Source: Gammaproteobacteria bacterium
GTDB taxonomy: Bacteria > Pseudomonadota > Gammaproteobacteria > JAUZRS01
Direction of reading: 5' to 3'
Length of the DNA: 64,000 nt
Assembly (NCBI GenBank): GCA_030949385.1
Contig: JAUZSP010000006.1
Coordinates: 190,121 to 254,120, forward strand
The notes under the pieces were generated by a model, which did not search any database, was not told the DNA's origin, and saw only the letters and a program-made list of their open reading frames with translations. Position 1 is the first letter of the stretch, and the number at the start of each line of letters is the position of its first letter. The position numbers were made by a program, and so were the translations under genes. Of this stretch, positions 25,389-34,942 are shown one piece after another.

Positions 25389-26675
25389 TTGGCACAGAAT
25401 CAAGCCGACACCGGTTGCGCGGCTCAATCCATCAATCCCGTATCACTGAGTTTTTTTCAGCCTCTGCAAGCATTGTCTGAGAGGATGCTTGAAGAGGTGA
25501 TGGCGCGTGGGCAACTGCTTAATTATTCCGCTCATCGCCGCCTTCTCATCGAGGGTCGTCAGTCTCGTTATTCGGTTTTCCTGTTGGCCGGTGAATTGCG
25601 TTTTGATGATCCTCTCGGGGGATCGCTGTTGATCGTCAGTGGCAGTGACAGTGCGCGTCATTGCCTCTGTGATCGAGCGGACAAAGACACCATGTTGACC
25701 TCACTCAATGATGTGCAGCTGCTACGGGTCAATAAAGCCTTTTTGGAAAAACTGACCGGCGAATCGCACTCTTTGGGTAAGATTGAAGTTGAAGAGCTGA
25801 CTGAAGATGACCCTCTGTACGCAAATCGTCTGCTGTTTGATGTGTATCACCAATACATGAGAGATGATCTGGCCATTCCCAGCTTGCCTGGTTTGGCTCT
25901 GCGGGTACGTAAAGCGGTGTTGGATCCTGAGATCGCTTTGAGTGAGGTGGCTATTCTGGTGCAATCCGATCCGGCCATTGCCAGCGGTCTGATTCAGGCC
26001 ACCAACAGCGTGTTGAATCGTGGCGTGGTGGCGGTGGCGGACTGCCAAGGAGCGGTGGCACGTTTGGGTCTCAATACCACTCGCGATCTGGTCACCAGCT
26101 TTGCCTTACACAGTTTGTTTCGCGCTAAAACTCCGTCGGTAAAAAAGCGCATGTTGGCGCTGTGGAAACACAGCACGTCGGTGGCGGCGATCAGTGCGGT
26201 GATTGCCCGTTCGGTACCGCGTTTAAACCCAGATCGTGCGTTGTTGGCGGGTTTGACTCACGACATTGGGATATTGGTGCTGCTGGCGCTGATTGATAAG
26301 TTGGGTACGGATAATTTTGATCCCAATTTGGTGGACAGTACGTTGGCGACGTTGCGTGCTCAAGTGGGGGCAATGGTGCTGAGGAAATGGAAGTTGGGTG
26401 ACGACCTGGTGCAGGTGGCGCTGGAGTCCGATGAGTGGATGCGCGATACGAAAAAAATTGATTATTGTGATGTGGTGTTGGTGGCGCAGTTGCACAGTTT
26501 TGTCGGTACACCTGAGCAAAAAAAGTATCCGCGTTTGGTGGAGGTACCGGCGTTTAAAAAGCTGCCACTGAGCGATAAAGGCCCAAAAGAGAGTTTGAAG
26601 GTGTTGCACCGTGCCCAAGAAGACATTGTGCAGATGCGGCAGCTGTTGATGGGCAAAAAAAGCGGACGTATTTAG
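25389..26675 (+). CDS. HDOD-domain signalling protein with N-terminal cyclic-nucleotide-binding-like domain
   Basis: A 428-residue cytoplasmic protein. Residues 20-130 resemble a cNMP-binding fold (LIEGRQSRYSVFLLAGELRF). Residues about 165-360 form an HDOD domain: LPGLALRVRKAVLDPEIALS, VQSDPAIASGLIQATNS, AVARLGLNTTRDLV, and a GLTHDIGILVLL segment. HDOD proteins relay signals and lack the full HD catalytic set. It starts at TTG 25389 with GAGGG upstream; no better ATG is in frame before the conserved region. Its stop overlaps the convergent gene at 26672. Confidence 0.82.
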   Translation: MAQNQADTGCAAQSINPVSLSFFQPLQALSERMLEEVMARGQLLNYSAHRRLLIEGRQSRYSVFLLAGELRFDDPLGGSLLIVSGSDSARHCLCDRADKDTMLTSLNDVQLLRVNKAFLEKLTGESHSLGKIEVEELTEDDPLYANRLLFDVYHQYMRDDLAIPSLPGLALRVRKAVLDPEIALSEVAILVQSDPAIASGLIQATNSVLNRGVVAVADCQGAVARLGLNTTRDLVTSFALHSLFRAKTPSVKKRMLALWKHSTSVAAISAVIARSVPRLNPDRALLAGLTHDIGILVLLALIDKLGTDNFDPNLVDSTLATLRAQVGAMVLRKWKLGDDLVQVALESDEWMRDTKKIDYCDVVLVAQLHSFVGTPEQKKYPRLVEVPAFKKLPLSDKGPKESLKVLHRAQEDIVQMRQLLMGKKSGRI

Positions 26676-26999
26676 TCGGCCTCTTCTAATCCTTGGGTGT
26701 GGGTTTCGTTGATCTGGCTGAGCAGAAATTTAAACGGCAACATGCTGATGTGGGTGCTGGTTAACCAGCGGCATCATGGCCAGATCTTGGCCAGAAAATT
26801 GGTAGCTGCCTTCTTCCATAGCGCTCTGTAGTGTTTTGATCTCATGTTCAATGGGATCAAGCAAGGGGATTGAAGAGGACATGGATTCGCTGTCAAACTC
26901 AATCGCTGCGCGCAGATCATCTACTTCATAGCGTGCTTGCTTGAGCATCTCTGCATAGGCCGCCATGCTGGTGGCACGTCTGATTTGGGTCTTCATCAT
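26672..26999 (-). pseudogene. Small hypothetical protein, apparent frameshift near the 3' end
   Basis: From ATG 26999 the frame reads MMKTQIRRATSMAAYAEMLK..., then QFSGQDLAMMPLV, and stops early at 26730 after a low-complexity NQHPHQHVAV tail. One base over, the frame reads TSTHISMLPFKFLLSQINET, then HTQGLEEAD, and stops at 26672. Removing one base near 26757-26768 joins the two parts into a 108-residue protein, a far more natural ending. It lies one base after the stop of the nitronate-monooxygenase-like gene and is probably co-transcribed with it. Whether the frameshift is real or an assembly error is unknown. No family recognised. Confidence 0.55.
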
Positions 27000-27000
27000 C

Positions 27001-28272
27001 TTAGTTGGCATCCACTGGATCGGTTTCACGCTCGGGTAGGCTGATCTCGTGATTGACGCTGAACTGGTAATCTTTAAAGATGTGTTCGGCGGTCAAAATC
27101 TGGTAGCTGCCATCGGCGCGTTGATGGGTGGTGTCCTTGAGGCGGTAGGTGTATTGGCCGCAGGTCCAGCACTGGAATTTACGCATGTGGGTACAGAGGC
27201 AGGTTTTGTCAGGAATCACCACTTTGCGTGCGTCGGGGTGCAGTTCCACTTCACGATTGTAAGCGTCGATGTAGGCACATTTGCCGTTGCGATCCAGTAG
27301 GTAGCCGTAGGATTCGCAATTAGGGCGGATGCTGGAGCGAGTCGCAGGGCAGGATTTGATCATCCGCATCGGGTAGCCGGTGGGAGAGAGCAGATTGACT
27401 TCAATGTCTTCTTCATTGGCTTTGAAGTATTCTTGCTGCACTTTTTCCGGCAGGCCGCATTCGTGGGCGACGGTGAAGCGGGTGGCGACTTGTACTGCTG
27501 CTGCGCCCATCTCCATGTACTCCACCGCATCGGTACCGGTGAAGATGCCACCGGCAGGGATGACGGGGATGTTCAGACCTTCGTCGGCGAGAAATTTCAT
27601 CACATCGGCGGTGATGATTTTCAGGTCGTAGTCGGCCCAGTCGTCACCAAAACCTAAGTGACCTCCAGCCAATGGGCCTTCAACCACAACAAAGTCGGGC
27701 AGTCGTTTGAGGCGGGCTGATTTGGTCAAAAAGAGTTTCAGTGCGCGCGGTGAGGAGACGATGATGCCGATGGTGACATCACGAAAGCGGGGGTGATCTT
27801 TTACCAGAGCCATCGAACCCAGATGCAATCCAGCACTGAGGGTGATGCCGTCCACACCAGCATCCATCGCCGCGATCATGCGCGCGCGCAAGGTCTCTTT
27901 GGGGTTGTTCATCCCCAGTTTTTCCATGATATTAATGTAGATTTGACCAGAGCCTTGTTTGGCTTCCATGGTCTTGGTGACGTGCAGGCGGCTGGCTTCG
28001 GCGATTTCACCCAGATCGAACTGCACCACCGCTTTGTCGCTGTTGTTGACGTTGAATTTGTATTTTTTCAGCTTCTCTTTGACGTACGATGTTTTGTAAC
28101 GTCGGTCGGTCAAAGTGGGGGTCATGGCATCTGAGATATGGCCAATGCCACCGAGACGACAGGCTTCAAGTGCTAATTCGGTTGCCGAGATGTCCACTCC
28201 CATGCCACCGACAATAAGCGGTACCAGCTCCTGGTTGCCGAGTTTCAAGCGGAAATCGTTGAGTTGTTTCAT
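27001..28272 (-). CDS. Nitronate monooxygenase-like flavoenzyme
   Basis: A 423-residue FMN-dependent TIM-barrel enzyme of the nitronate monooxygenase (2-nitropropane dioxygenase) family. Seen: LVPLIVGGMGVDISATELAL at the N-terminus, GVDGITLSAGLHLG, VVEGPLAGGHLGFG, IPVIPAGGIFTGTDAVEYME and MGAAAVQVATRF. The C-terminal 80 residues have a Cys cluster (CLCTHMRKFQCWTCG) that could bind a metal and is not part of the core barrel. ATG 28272 with GGAGAA upstream is the supported start; a 13-residue longer version exists. Substrate is unknown. Confidence 0.82.
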   Translation of the reverse strand: MKQLNDFRLKLGNQELVPLIVGGMGVDISATELALEACRLGGIGHISDAMTPTLTDRRYKTSYVKEKLKKYKFNVNNSDKAVVQFDLGEIAEASRLHVTKTMEAKQGSGQIYINIMEKLGMNNPKETLRARMIAAMDAGVDGITLSAGLHLGSMALVKDHPRFRDVTIGIIVSSPRALKLFLTKSARLKRLPDFVVVEGPLAGGHLGFGDDWADYDLKIITADVMKFLADEGLNIPVIPAGGIFTGTDAVEYMEMGAAAVQVATRFTVAHECGLPEKVQQEYFKANEEDIEVNLLSPTGYPMRMIKSCPATRSSIRPNCESYGYLLDRNGKCAYIDAYNREVELHPDARKVVIPDKTCLCTHMRKFQCWTCGQYTYRLKDTTHQRADGSYQILTAEHIFKDYQFSVNHEISLPERETDPVDAN

Positions 28273-28396
28273 TAGTTCTCCGTGGACAGTTTGGAGCCAA
28301 GTTTTGGCCAATCTGTCAATTATGCCGCTTTGGGCGCTTTTTTGCCAAACCCCTTTTGTGATTTTTGCGGTTTGGCAGTGGTTTTGCGATTAAAAA

Positions 28397-30286
28397 TTAG
28401 CCTTCTAGGCTTTCCCAGCGAGCATAGGCACTTTCCAGCTCAGTTTCAATCTGTTCCAGTCGTTCGGTGCTGGTGGCGCTTTGCTGCGGTTCTTGTTGAT
28501 AAAAGCTCGGATCGGTCATGATCTTGTGCAGTTTTGCTTGTTCTTGCTCCAGTGTTTCGATCTGTTTGGTGAGCTGTTTCAGCTCTTGTTGATCTTTGTA
28601 ACTGGGTTTATTGGCGGTTTTATTGACCACGTTTGCCGGAGCAGCCTTGGCTTTTTTTTGGCTTCTGTTTTTTTGCGGTTTTGCTGTTGTAACGGGGCGT
28701 TGGCGTAACCAGTCGTCGTAACCGCCAATGTAACCGTTGAGGCTGCCGTTGCCTTCAAACACCAAGGTGTGGGTGACGACGTTGTCGAGAAAGACTCGAT
28801 CATGGCTCACCAGCAGCAGAGTGCCTTGATAATCCATCAGACGCTCTTCTAGAAGCTCCAGAGTTTCTACATCCAGATCATTGGTGGGTTCATCCATGAC
28901 CAACAGGTTGCTGGGTTGAGCAAACAGACGTGCCAGCAGCAAGCGATTTCGTTCGCCGCCGGAGAGGGCTTTGACGGGGGTTCTGGCGCGTTGTGGCGAA
29001 AAGAGAAAATCTTGTAAGTAACTGATCACATGGCGCGGTTGGCCGTTGATCTCGATCATCTCGCTGCCGTGGGCGAGGTTTTCGATCACGCTCTGGGTTT
29101 CGTCCAGTTGGGCGCGCAGTTGATCAAAGTAGGCGATTTCTAGGTTAGTGCCGCATTTGATCTTGCCTTTATTGGGTTGCAGTTTGCCCAGCAGCAGGTT
29201 GATCAGAGTGGTTTTACCGCAGCCATTGGGGCCGATGATGCCGATTTTATCGCCGCGCATGAGGGTGGTGCTGGCGTTGTTGAGGATGGCTTTGTCGGCG
29301 TAGCGGTAGCTGACCTGCTCCATTTCGATGACAATCTTGCCGGAGCGTTCTGCTTGTTGCACTTGCATCTGCACTTTGCCCATTTTTTGGCGGCGGCTGC
29401 TAAACTCTTCGCGCATCTTTTTCAGCGCGCGTACACGGCCTTCGTTGCGGGTGCGGCGCGCTTTGATGCCTTGGCGAATCCAGACTTCTTCTTGTGCCAT
29501 TTTTTTATCAAAGCGGGCATTTTCTTCATCTTCGGCGTGCAGGGCGGCGGCTTTTTGTTCTAGGTAAGTGTGGTAATCGCCTGGCCAGCTGGTGAGGCGG
29601 CCACGATCCAGCTCGATGATGCGGGTGGCCAATTTTTGTAAAAAGCGCCGATCATGGCTGACAAACAGCAGGGTGGTTTTGAGACCCAAAAGCAGCTCTT
29701 CAAGCCAGTTGATGGCTTCGATGTCGAGGTGGTTGGTGGGTTCGTCAAGCAGCAGCAGATCCGGCTCTTGTACCAGTGCTTGTGCCATCAGCACACGGCG
29801 TTTTAGTCCTCCAGAGAGAGAATCAAAGGCGCTTTCGGCAGGCAGCTTGAGGCGTGAGATAACGCTGTCGATCTGCTGCTGAAATTGCCAGCCGCCTTTG
29901 GCTTCCAGTTGGTGCTGGGTCTCTTCGAGGTCTTTCATCAAGGCATCACTGCTGTCGTGCATCAGTTGAGCACTGAGGTGTTGATAACGTGCCAGCAGTG
30001 CGCCTGCTTCGCCGAGACCTTCTGCCACCACATCAAAGACGCTGCCGTCAGTGTTACTGGGGACTTCTTGATTGAGGCGGGCAATGCGCAGTTGTTGACG
30101 GGTTTGACGTTCGCCTTCATCGGCTTTGAATTCGCCGCTGATGAGTTTCATCAGGGTGGATTTGCCGGTGCCGTTGCGTCCGATCAAGCAGAGGCGTTCA
30201 CCGGCGTGAATGCTGAGGTTGAGGTTTTCCAATAGAGGTGCGCCACCGAATCCGGCGGTGATTGATTTGAGCTGTAACAGGGGCAT
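28397..30286 (-). CDS. uup: ABC-F ATPase Uup
   Basis: A 629-residue soluble tandem ABC ATPase. The first cassette has GRNGTGKST and LSGGLKRRVLMA; the second GPNGCGKTT and LSGGERNRLLLA; both have DEPTN(H/D)LD Walker B motifs. The linker carries the Uup-specific region RQGIKARRTRNEGRVRALKK. The C-terminal tail is a charged coiled coil (LKQLTKQIETLEQEQAKLHK), which binds DNA in Uup. ABC-F proteins act on ribosomes, and Uup is also linked to transposon excision. It lies alone on the minus strand. Confidence 0.93.
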   Translation of the reverse strand: MPLLQLKSITAGFGGAPLLENLNLSIHAGERLCLIGRNGTGKSTLMKLISGEFKADEGERQTRQQLRIARLNQEVPSNTDGSVFDVVAEGLGEAGALLARYQHLSAQLMHDSSDALMKDLEETQHQLEAKGGWQFQQQIDSVISRLKLPAESAFDSLSGGLKRRVLMAQALVQEPDLLLLDEPTNHLDIEAINWLEELLLGLKTTLLFVSHDRRFLQKLATRIIELDRGRLTSWPGDYHTYLEQKAAALHAEDEENARFDKKMAQEEVWIRQGIKARRTRNEGRVRALKKMREEFSSRRQKMGKVQMQVQQAERSGKIVIEMEQVSYRYADKAILNNASTTLMRGDKIGIIGPNGCGKTTLINLLLGKLQPNKGKIKCGTNLEIAYFDQLRAQLDETQSVIENLAHGSEMIEINGQPRHVISYLQDFLFSPQRARTPVKALSGGERNRLLLARLFAQPSNLLVMDEPTNDLDVETLELLEERLMDYQGTLLLVSHDRVFLDNVVTHTLVFEGNGSLNGYIGGYDDWLRQRPVTTAKPQKNRSQKKAKAAPANVVNKTANKPSYKDQQELKQLTKQIETLEQEQAKLHKIMTDPSFYQQEPQQSATSTERLEQIETELESAYARWESLEG

Positions 30287-30429
30287 GACGATCTCGATAA
30301 CTAAAAGGGCAAGGCGAAACGACGCTAGGGTAGCGAGTTAGGGCAGGACTGAAAAGGGTTTGTTTGTGTTCCCAAGTGGGTTGCGCGCAGAAAAGCGCGC
30401 GAGAACGTCTGTTTTAGAGCGAAACTGCT

Positions 30430-30621
30430 TTAATAAAGCTCATCCCAATAGTCGATGCTTTGAGGTTTTGGCGCTTGACGTTCATGTTCGTAGGCATCAG
30501 CCCAGTCACATTCGGGTTGAACGTAAGGGCGTTCGTAACGCGCTTGCTCTTGTTGGCGTTTTTGAATAACAAGCTCCAGCGGAGCAATCTCAGCGGCGGT
30601 CTGGATTCGTGGCTTGTGCAT
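30430..30621 (-). CDS. Small hypothetical protein
   Basis: A 63-residue acidic, Pro/Tyr-rich protein: MHKPRIQTAAEIAPLELVIQ, then a C-terminal part with ERPYVQPECDWADAYEHE. The ribosome-binding site AAGGAG lies six bases before the ATG, which is why this short frame is accepted. No transmembrane segment or known family is seen. It is upstream of uup on the same strand, 144 bp away. Confidence 0.55.
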   Translation of the reverse strand: MHKPRIQTAAEIAPLELVIQKRQQEQARYERPYVQPECDWADAYEHERQAPKPQSIDYWDELY

Positions 30622-30916
30622 ACGTCAACTCCTTGGTTAAAAAGATAAGACTTATCTCGCTTTTGTTCTTTAATGAACTTCATCATAACAGCAAAAACTG
30701 GGATTTGACTTCACTCTTAGCAAAGCTATCGACCCCGTTGCAGAGAACTTTGAGTCACCCTTGCCTTGTAAGGTAGGGGCAATTTACCGGTTTCCAAGCC
30801 TTCGTGCTCAGTTGTGTGTTATTAAAAGCCGTTTTCTGTTCGCTTTCTATGACTTAGGTACCGGTTTAGCGTAAAAGTTTGTTCGTATATTCTTCTTAAC
30901 CGTATTAGGAGTGTGT
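30622..30916. other. Gap without a recognisable gene
   Basis: No gene or clear hairpin was found. A short GTAGGGGC match near 30773 may be a fragment of the family A element. Promoters for the small gene at 30621 must lie here. Confidence 0.4.
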
Positions 30917-31159
30917 TTATTGCTGCTGTGCTTGCCACTCTTCTGGAGTGTACGCCTTGATGGTGAGGGCGTGAATGGCACCGCTGGTGATGTGTTCATT
31001 TAGGGTGGCGTAGACCAGCTGGTGTTTTTTCAGCAGGCTGAGGCCGCTGAATTGTTCGCTGATGACCACCGCTTCAAATTTGCTGCCGTCACCGGTTACG
31101 GTGGCTTTGCTGTTGTTGATACCGGCTTCAATTTGCTGGGAAAAATAGTCCATGTTCAT
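30917..31159 (-). CDS. ibaG: BolA-family protein IbaG
   Basis: An 80-residue BolA-like protein that works with monothiol glutaredoxins in iron-sulfur cluster trafficking. Seen: VTGDGSKFEAVVISEQFSGL, SLLKKHQLVYATLNEHI and the C-terminal AIHALTIKAYTPEEWQAQQQ, close to E. coli IbaG. The conserved His in the KKHQ region fits cluster binding. The usual cell-envelope neighbours of ibaG are not adjacent here. Confidence 0.88.
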   Translation of the reverse strand: MNMDYFSQQIEAGINNSKATVTGDGSKFEAVVISEQFSGLSLLKKHQLVYATLNEHITSGAIHALTIKAYTPEEWQAQQQ

Positions 31160-31299
31160 TGTGATGTCTCATTGGCTAAAAATTAGGCGGCCATTATAGC
31201 CGTAAATCTGTTTAAGATTCGAGAGTGCTGTGTGAGTCGGGAATTTACAGGGGGGGTAAAGGAGCCGATCAGCAGATTGATCGGCTGGAACAGAGGACG

Positions 31300-32133
31300 T
31301 TAGCGCCCCGTAGAGTGGATCAAACGCACATTGGTGGCGATTTTACCGTTGTCTTTTTGATCGCTCTCGGCTAAGTAAAAATCAAGGATGGTTTCACGGC
31401 TGAGCAGGTCATCGACGCTGACCCCTTCGGCCAATTCGTTGGCGTGACAAAAAACGCTCTCATAAGGTGAGTTCTCTTCCCGTGAATCGGTGATCCAGAG
31501 GTTGGGGTCAAGACGTTTGATGAAGCGTAAAAAGCCGTAGCCTTTGTCGGGGAACCATTTGGTACAGACCCCACGCACGCAGGAGCCGACTTCGCCCCAT
31601 TCGTTGTTGGGTTCGTAGGAGTAGGGCAGCAAGTTGGGGATCAGATACCCAGAGTAGAAGGCATCTACTTGGCGTTTCAGTTGGCGCGAGATGTTCTTAA
31701 AGGCCAGTAGCTCTACACGGCAGCCGCGATTTTGCAGTGCGGTGACGACTTGTAAGAAGTCGCCGTCACCGGTGACCAGCAAAATGGAGTCGAGGTTTTC
31801 GGCTTGCAACATGGCATCCACAGCCAAATCGAGGTCGGCGTTGGCTTTGGTGGTGACGTTGCCCTCATCGTCGGTGTAACGACGGACAAATTTGACGATG
31901 ATCTTCCAGCCAAAATCACGCACCATCTGCTGATAGGCATCGGATTTTTTCTTGTATTCAATGTCCTCTTTGGCGCGGTCTTTATCAAAGGCCAGATAGG
32001 TGTTGAGTCGTAATAGGTGGCCGCCGTCACGTCCGGCAAAGTTGCGCAGTACGTCGTAACGCAGTTGATAGCCGCCATTGAGTTTAATGTTTTCAGCATC
32101 GACAAAGACGCCGACTTTTAATGCATTGCTCAA
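31300..32133 (-). CDS. NYN-domain (LabA/DUF88) protein with C-terminal cold-shock-like domain
   Basis: About 277 residues. The NYN ribonuclease-like fold shows acidic residues in VGVFVDAENIK, the ANADLDLAVDAML segment and SILLVTGDGDFLQVV. After residue 190 a short OB-type segment (VCTKWFPDKGYGFLRF...FCHANEL) resembles a cold-shock domain and may bind RNA. TTG 32133 with GAAAGGA eight bases upstream is preferred; an upstream TTG at 32148 is also in frame. Function is likely RNA processing, by inference. Confidence 0.8.
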   Translation of the reverse strand: MSNALKVGVFVDAENIKLNGGYQLRYDVLRNFAGRDGGHLLRLNTYLAFDKDRAKEDIEYKKKSDAYQQMVRDFGWKIIVKFVRRYTDDEGNVTTKANADLDLAVDAMLQAENLDSILLVTGDGDFLQVVTALQNRGCRVELLAFKNISRQLKRQVDAFYSGYLIPNLLPYSYEPNNEWGEVGSCVRGVCTKWFPDKGYGFLRFIKRLDPNLWITDSREENSPYESVFCHANELAEGVSVDDLLSRETILDFYLAESDQKDNGKIATNVRLIHSTGR

Positions 32134-32341
32134 AATAGTTCCTTTCAATCTCTAAAAAATAGTATCAAAGTGGGTTTAATGGGTGTCAATGTTACCTGCT
32201 GGCTAAGCCAGATTTCGCTAATAGAGGCCGTAATGTACGTTAATCTGTTGTTGTCTGCCGCTTTTTATACTGCTCTGATTAAATCAGCCACCGCTTAAAT
32301 CTCGCTTAATAGCCTGTTTTTCCTTCTGTTGTTCTCTTTGC

Positions 32342-33328
32342 TTAAGCGATGTTGCGTTTGTAATAACGCCGTAGCAAGAGAAGCAAAGGGATGACCAACA
32401 ACCAACGATAGGCGAGTATTGGCAGGTTGTGGTAGAAGGCAAAGCTGAGAAAAAAGCCTCCGAAGACTGGCAGGCTTAGGCTGATCCAGCTTTGTGGGTT
32501 GAGTTTTCCTGTTTGATCTAAGCTGCGGTAAAACAACAGCACACCAATGGCCAGCCCCGCCAGAGCACTGTGGCTTAGATTGAGCAGATAACTGGGGACT
32601 AAGATGCAGTAGATAAAATTGCTGATCGCCGCCAGTAGAATGAGTATGTTGAAGAGGATCGAGCGCAGAAACAGCATGCTCAGGGCGATGGCCAGTAGGG
32701 CAACGGTAAAGTGCAGCGCCCATTGCTGCATCTCTTGGTAGTCCCATACGACCATGGTGAGATCGAAAATCAGCAACATTAAACTGTAACTGAGCACGGC
32801 GGAGAGTTCCGCTAGAGGTTTGAGGGTCAGCGGTTGCAGTCTTTGAACGTGTGCAAAAGGGGAGAGGGAAAAAATAAGCGCCAGCATAAAAAATCCGGCC
32901 AGAGGAGAGTACCAACTCAAACTCCAGCAAAACGCGAGGATCAATAACGCGCTAAAGAGTTGCTGGCTGCTGGGTTTTTTCAGCTGTAGCGCTGAACTGT
33001 AGGCAATAAGGTAGGAGACGATGCCAAGCAGACCGGTGAGCAGCGCTTGGCGTACTGAGTATTCGTCCCAGTGGTGTAAATGCAGTGGAGAATAGAGCAG
33101 TAGGGCGCTGAGGGTGCCGATCAAGGGCAGCAGAATCGTTACCCAAGGCTGGCTTAATTGGTGGCTACGGTTTTTTAACATGCGTTGCAGCAGCGGAATC
33201 AGCAGTAGAGGAGCCAAATAGGCGGCGCCGATGAGACCCTTAAAATTGGAACCGTAGACCCCCAAGGCAATATAGGTCAGAGGCAGATAGAGTAGGGTGA
33301 ATTGCAGTGCCAGCAAGTGATGGATCAC
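32342..33328 (-). CDS. Polytopic inner membrane protein of unknown function
   Basis: A 328-residue, very hydrophobic protein with roughly ten predicted membrane segments and no recognised signature. It starts at GTG 33328, overlapping the stop of the upstream phosphoesterase gene by four bases (GTGA), so the two are coupled and may act together, possibly in envelope metabolism. Few charged residues lie between helices except near the C-terminus (RRYYKRN), which would be cytoplasmic. Confidence 0.75.
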   Translation of the reverse strand: MIHHLLALQFTLLYLPLTYIALGVYGSNFKGLIGAAYLAPLLLIPLLQRMLKNRSHQLSQPWVTILLPLIGTLSALLLYSPLHLHHWDEYSVRQALLTGLLGIVSYLIAYSSALQLKKPSSQQLFSALLILAFCWSLSWYSPLAGFFMLALIFSLSPFAHVQRLQPLTLKPLAELSAVLSYSLMLLIFDLTMVVWDYQEMQQWALHFTVALLAIALSMLFLRSILFNILILLAAISNFIYCILVPSYLLNLSHSALAGLAIGVLLFYRSLDQTGKLNPQSWISLSLPVFGGFFLSFAFYHNLPILAYRWLLVIPLLLLLRRYYKRNIA

Positions 33329-34695
33329 AGTTTGAGCTCTTTTTGGGTGCGCAGTTTCAGGGTGATGCGGCTGTCGGCGGGCAGATCAAATTCGATCTGA
33401 TACTGTTTTTGTTTTCCTGCCGAGATGATTTGCACAATGTGGCCGTAGTTAACAGCGGAGATCTTTTGATCCGCTGGGGCGCTGAGCGTGACGGTGGCGC
33501 GTTTAAAATCTTCGTAGAGGGCGTTAATGACATTGATGCTGCCGTCGGCCTGTGTGTTGATCTGTATTTTTCCACTGGGAATGGAGCTGTCGGCATCGCG
33601 GTAACCGTCACCGTCAAAATCGGTGCTGTAGTTGCGAATTTGATTGCCCAGCATTCGCACCAAGCGGTAACCGTTGTGGGGTGGGGCGACGGCATCGGAG
33701 GGGCGTGCGCCAGCGGCAGCGGCGGTGGTGATGATGTATTTGGTGCCAGGAAAGATGTAACTCAACATCTGGCGTTCGCCTTTGTTGTTAAAAATAGCGT
33801 CGCTGTGCCAGTGTCCGGCAAACACCGCCGGTACTTGATAGTGGTTAAACTCGTTGACCAATTCGTCACGCATGCCGATTAAATTGCGCCGAAAAAACAT
33901 CGGGTGGTGCATCTGTACCAAGTTAACTTGGGTGCGGTGTTGTTTTAGTTGAGCGCGCACCCAGCGGTATTGAGATTGAGTCAGTTGATCGCGTCCGTGG
34001 CTGGAGTTGAGGCTCAAAATGCTGTAATTGCCGATGTCCACCTGATGATAGGGGTAGGCAAAGGTGGCCAGATAACCGCCCCAACCTCGGTATTCGTGGT
34101 TGCCAGGCGCGACCACAACGGGGGCATCAAGTTTGGCTAAAATTTCTTTCATGCGTTGGTATTCAGGCCAGCGTCCGTTACCGGCAATGTCGCCACTGAT
34201 CAAGACAAAGTCGGGGTTGATCAGGTTGATCTCCTCTATTTGCTGCAACATGCGAGTGTAGCGTTCTTCGTCACCGACAATGCCCTCTTGATCGGCCAGA
34301 TGGATAAAGCGGACGTTGTTATCAAAAGAGGTTTTAATGTGTACTGCTTTAATTTGTCGATTGTATTGCTCGCCTTGGCTGAGTTGCAGGCTGTAAGCGC
34401 CGTTGTGCGCCTCGGTGGGAATGCGGACGGTTAAAATGCGCTTGGCTCCCTGTTGACGTTCGCTTTCGATGGGTAAGATTACATCGTCTTGATGCGGGCG
34501 TTGCAGCATCGCTTGCCACTGTCGTTGGCCAAAGGGTTGAGTTTGTTTAACCACGATTTCAAAGGTCTCTCCAGCTAACTGAACAGCCGGTACACCGAGG
34601 CGAGGTCTTAGAATAACAAAATCGTTGGGTTGGGTAATCCATATACCCATAGCGATTACCAGCAGTAAGGGAATAAAACGCAACAGGAGCTTCAC
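33325..34695 (-). CDS. Calcineurin-like metallophosphoesterase, membrane-anchored or exported
   Basis: A 456-residue protein with an uncleaved or cleaved N-terminal hydrophobic segment (MKLLLRFIPLLLVIAMGIWI). The metal-binding motifs are in order: VRFIHLADQEG (modified DxH), VLISGDIAGNG, VVVAPGNHEYRG, VQMHHPMFF and AVFAGHWHSDAI. A C-terminal beta-rich domain follows (after about 350) with FDGDGYRDAD. It should act on phosphoesters outside the cytoplasm. It is the first gene of a two-gene unit with the membrane protein at 32342. Confidence 0.85.
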   Translation of the reverse strand: MKLLLRFIPLLLVIAMGIWITQPNDFVILRPRLGVPAVQLAGETFEIVVKQTQPFGQRQWQAMLQRPHQDDVILPIESERQQGAKRILTVRIPTEAHNGAYSLQLSQGEQYNRQIKAVHIKTSFDNNVRFIHLADQEGIVGDEERYTRMLQQIEEINLINPDFVLISGDIAGNGRWPEYQRMKEILAKLDAPVVVAPGNHEYRGWGGYLATFAYPYHQVDIGNYSILSLNSSHGRDQLTQSQYRWVRAQLKQHRTQVNLVQMHHPMFFRRNLIGMRDELVNEFNHYQVPAVFAGHWHSDAIFNNKGERQMLSYIFPGTKYIITTAAAAGARPSDAVAPPHNGYRLVRMLGNQIRNYSTDFDGDGYRDADSSIPSGKIQINTQADGSINVINALYEDFKRATVTLSAPADQKISAVNYGHIVQIISAGKQKQYQIEFDLPADSRITLKLRTQKELKL

Positions 34696-34831
34696 AAGCC
34701 GTTTCTCATCAGTTTGGGGAGGGGCATTATACCCGTTCTGGCTTTAAGGGTTTTTTAGTCTTAACTTGAAAATTGGCATGAATTTTTAGAACTGGTTCAC
34801 ACTATTAGTATTTCCTTAAGGGTTTTAACCT

Positions 34832-34857
34832 AAGGGTAAGGTTTTAAACTTACCCTT
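34832..34857. promoter_or_regulatory. Inverted repeat upstream of the NHL/cytochrome gene
   Basis: AAGGGTAAG and CTTACCCTT are perfect inverted repeats around GTTTTAAA, 86 bp before the start of the next gene. No T-run follows, so an operator is as likely as a terminator. Confidence 0.4.
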
Positions 34858-34942
34858 CATGCTAGTTTTGTTTGCGTCTGTCGGTGTTGGCTGGTTTTCA
34901 GTTGGCATTTAGGTACGGAAACCATAAAATTTTTTAGGGAGC

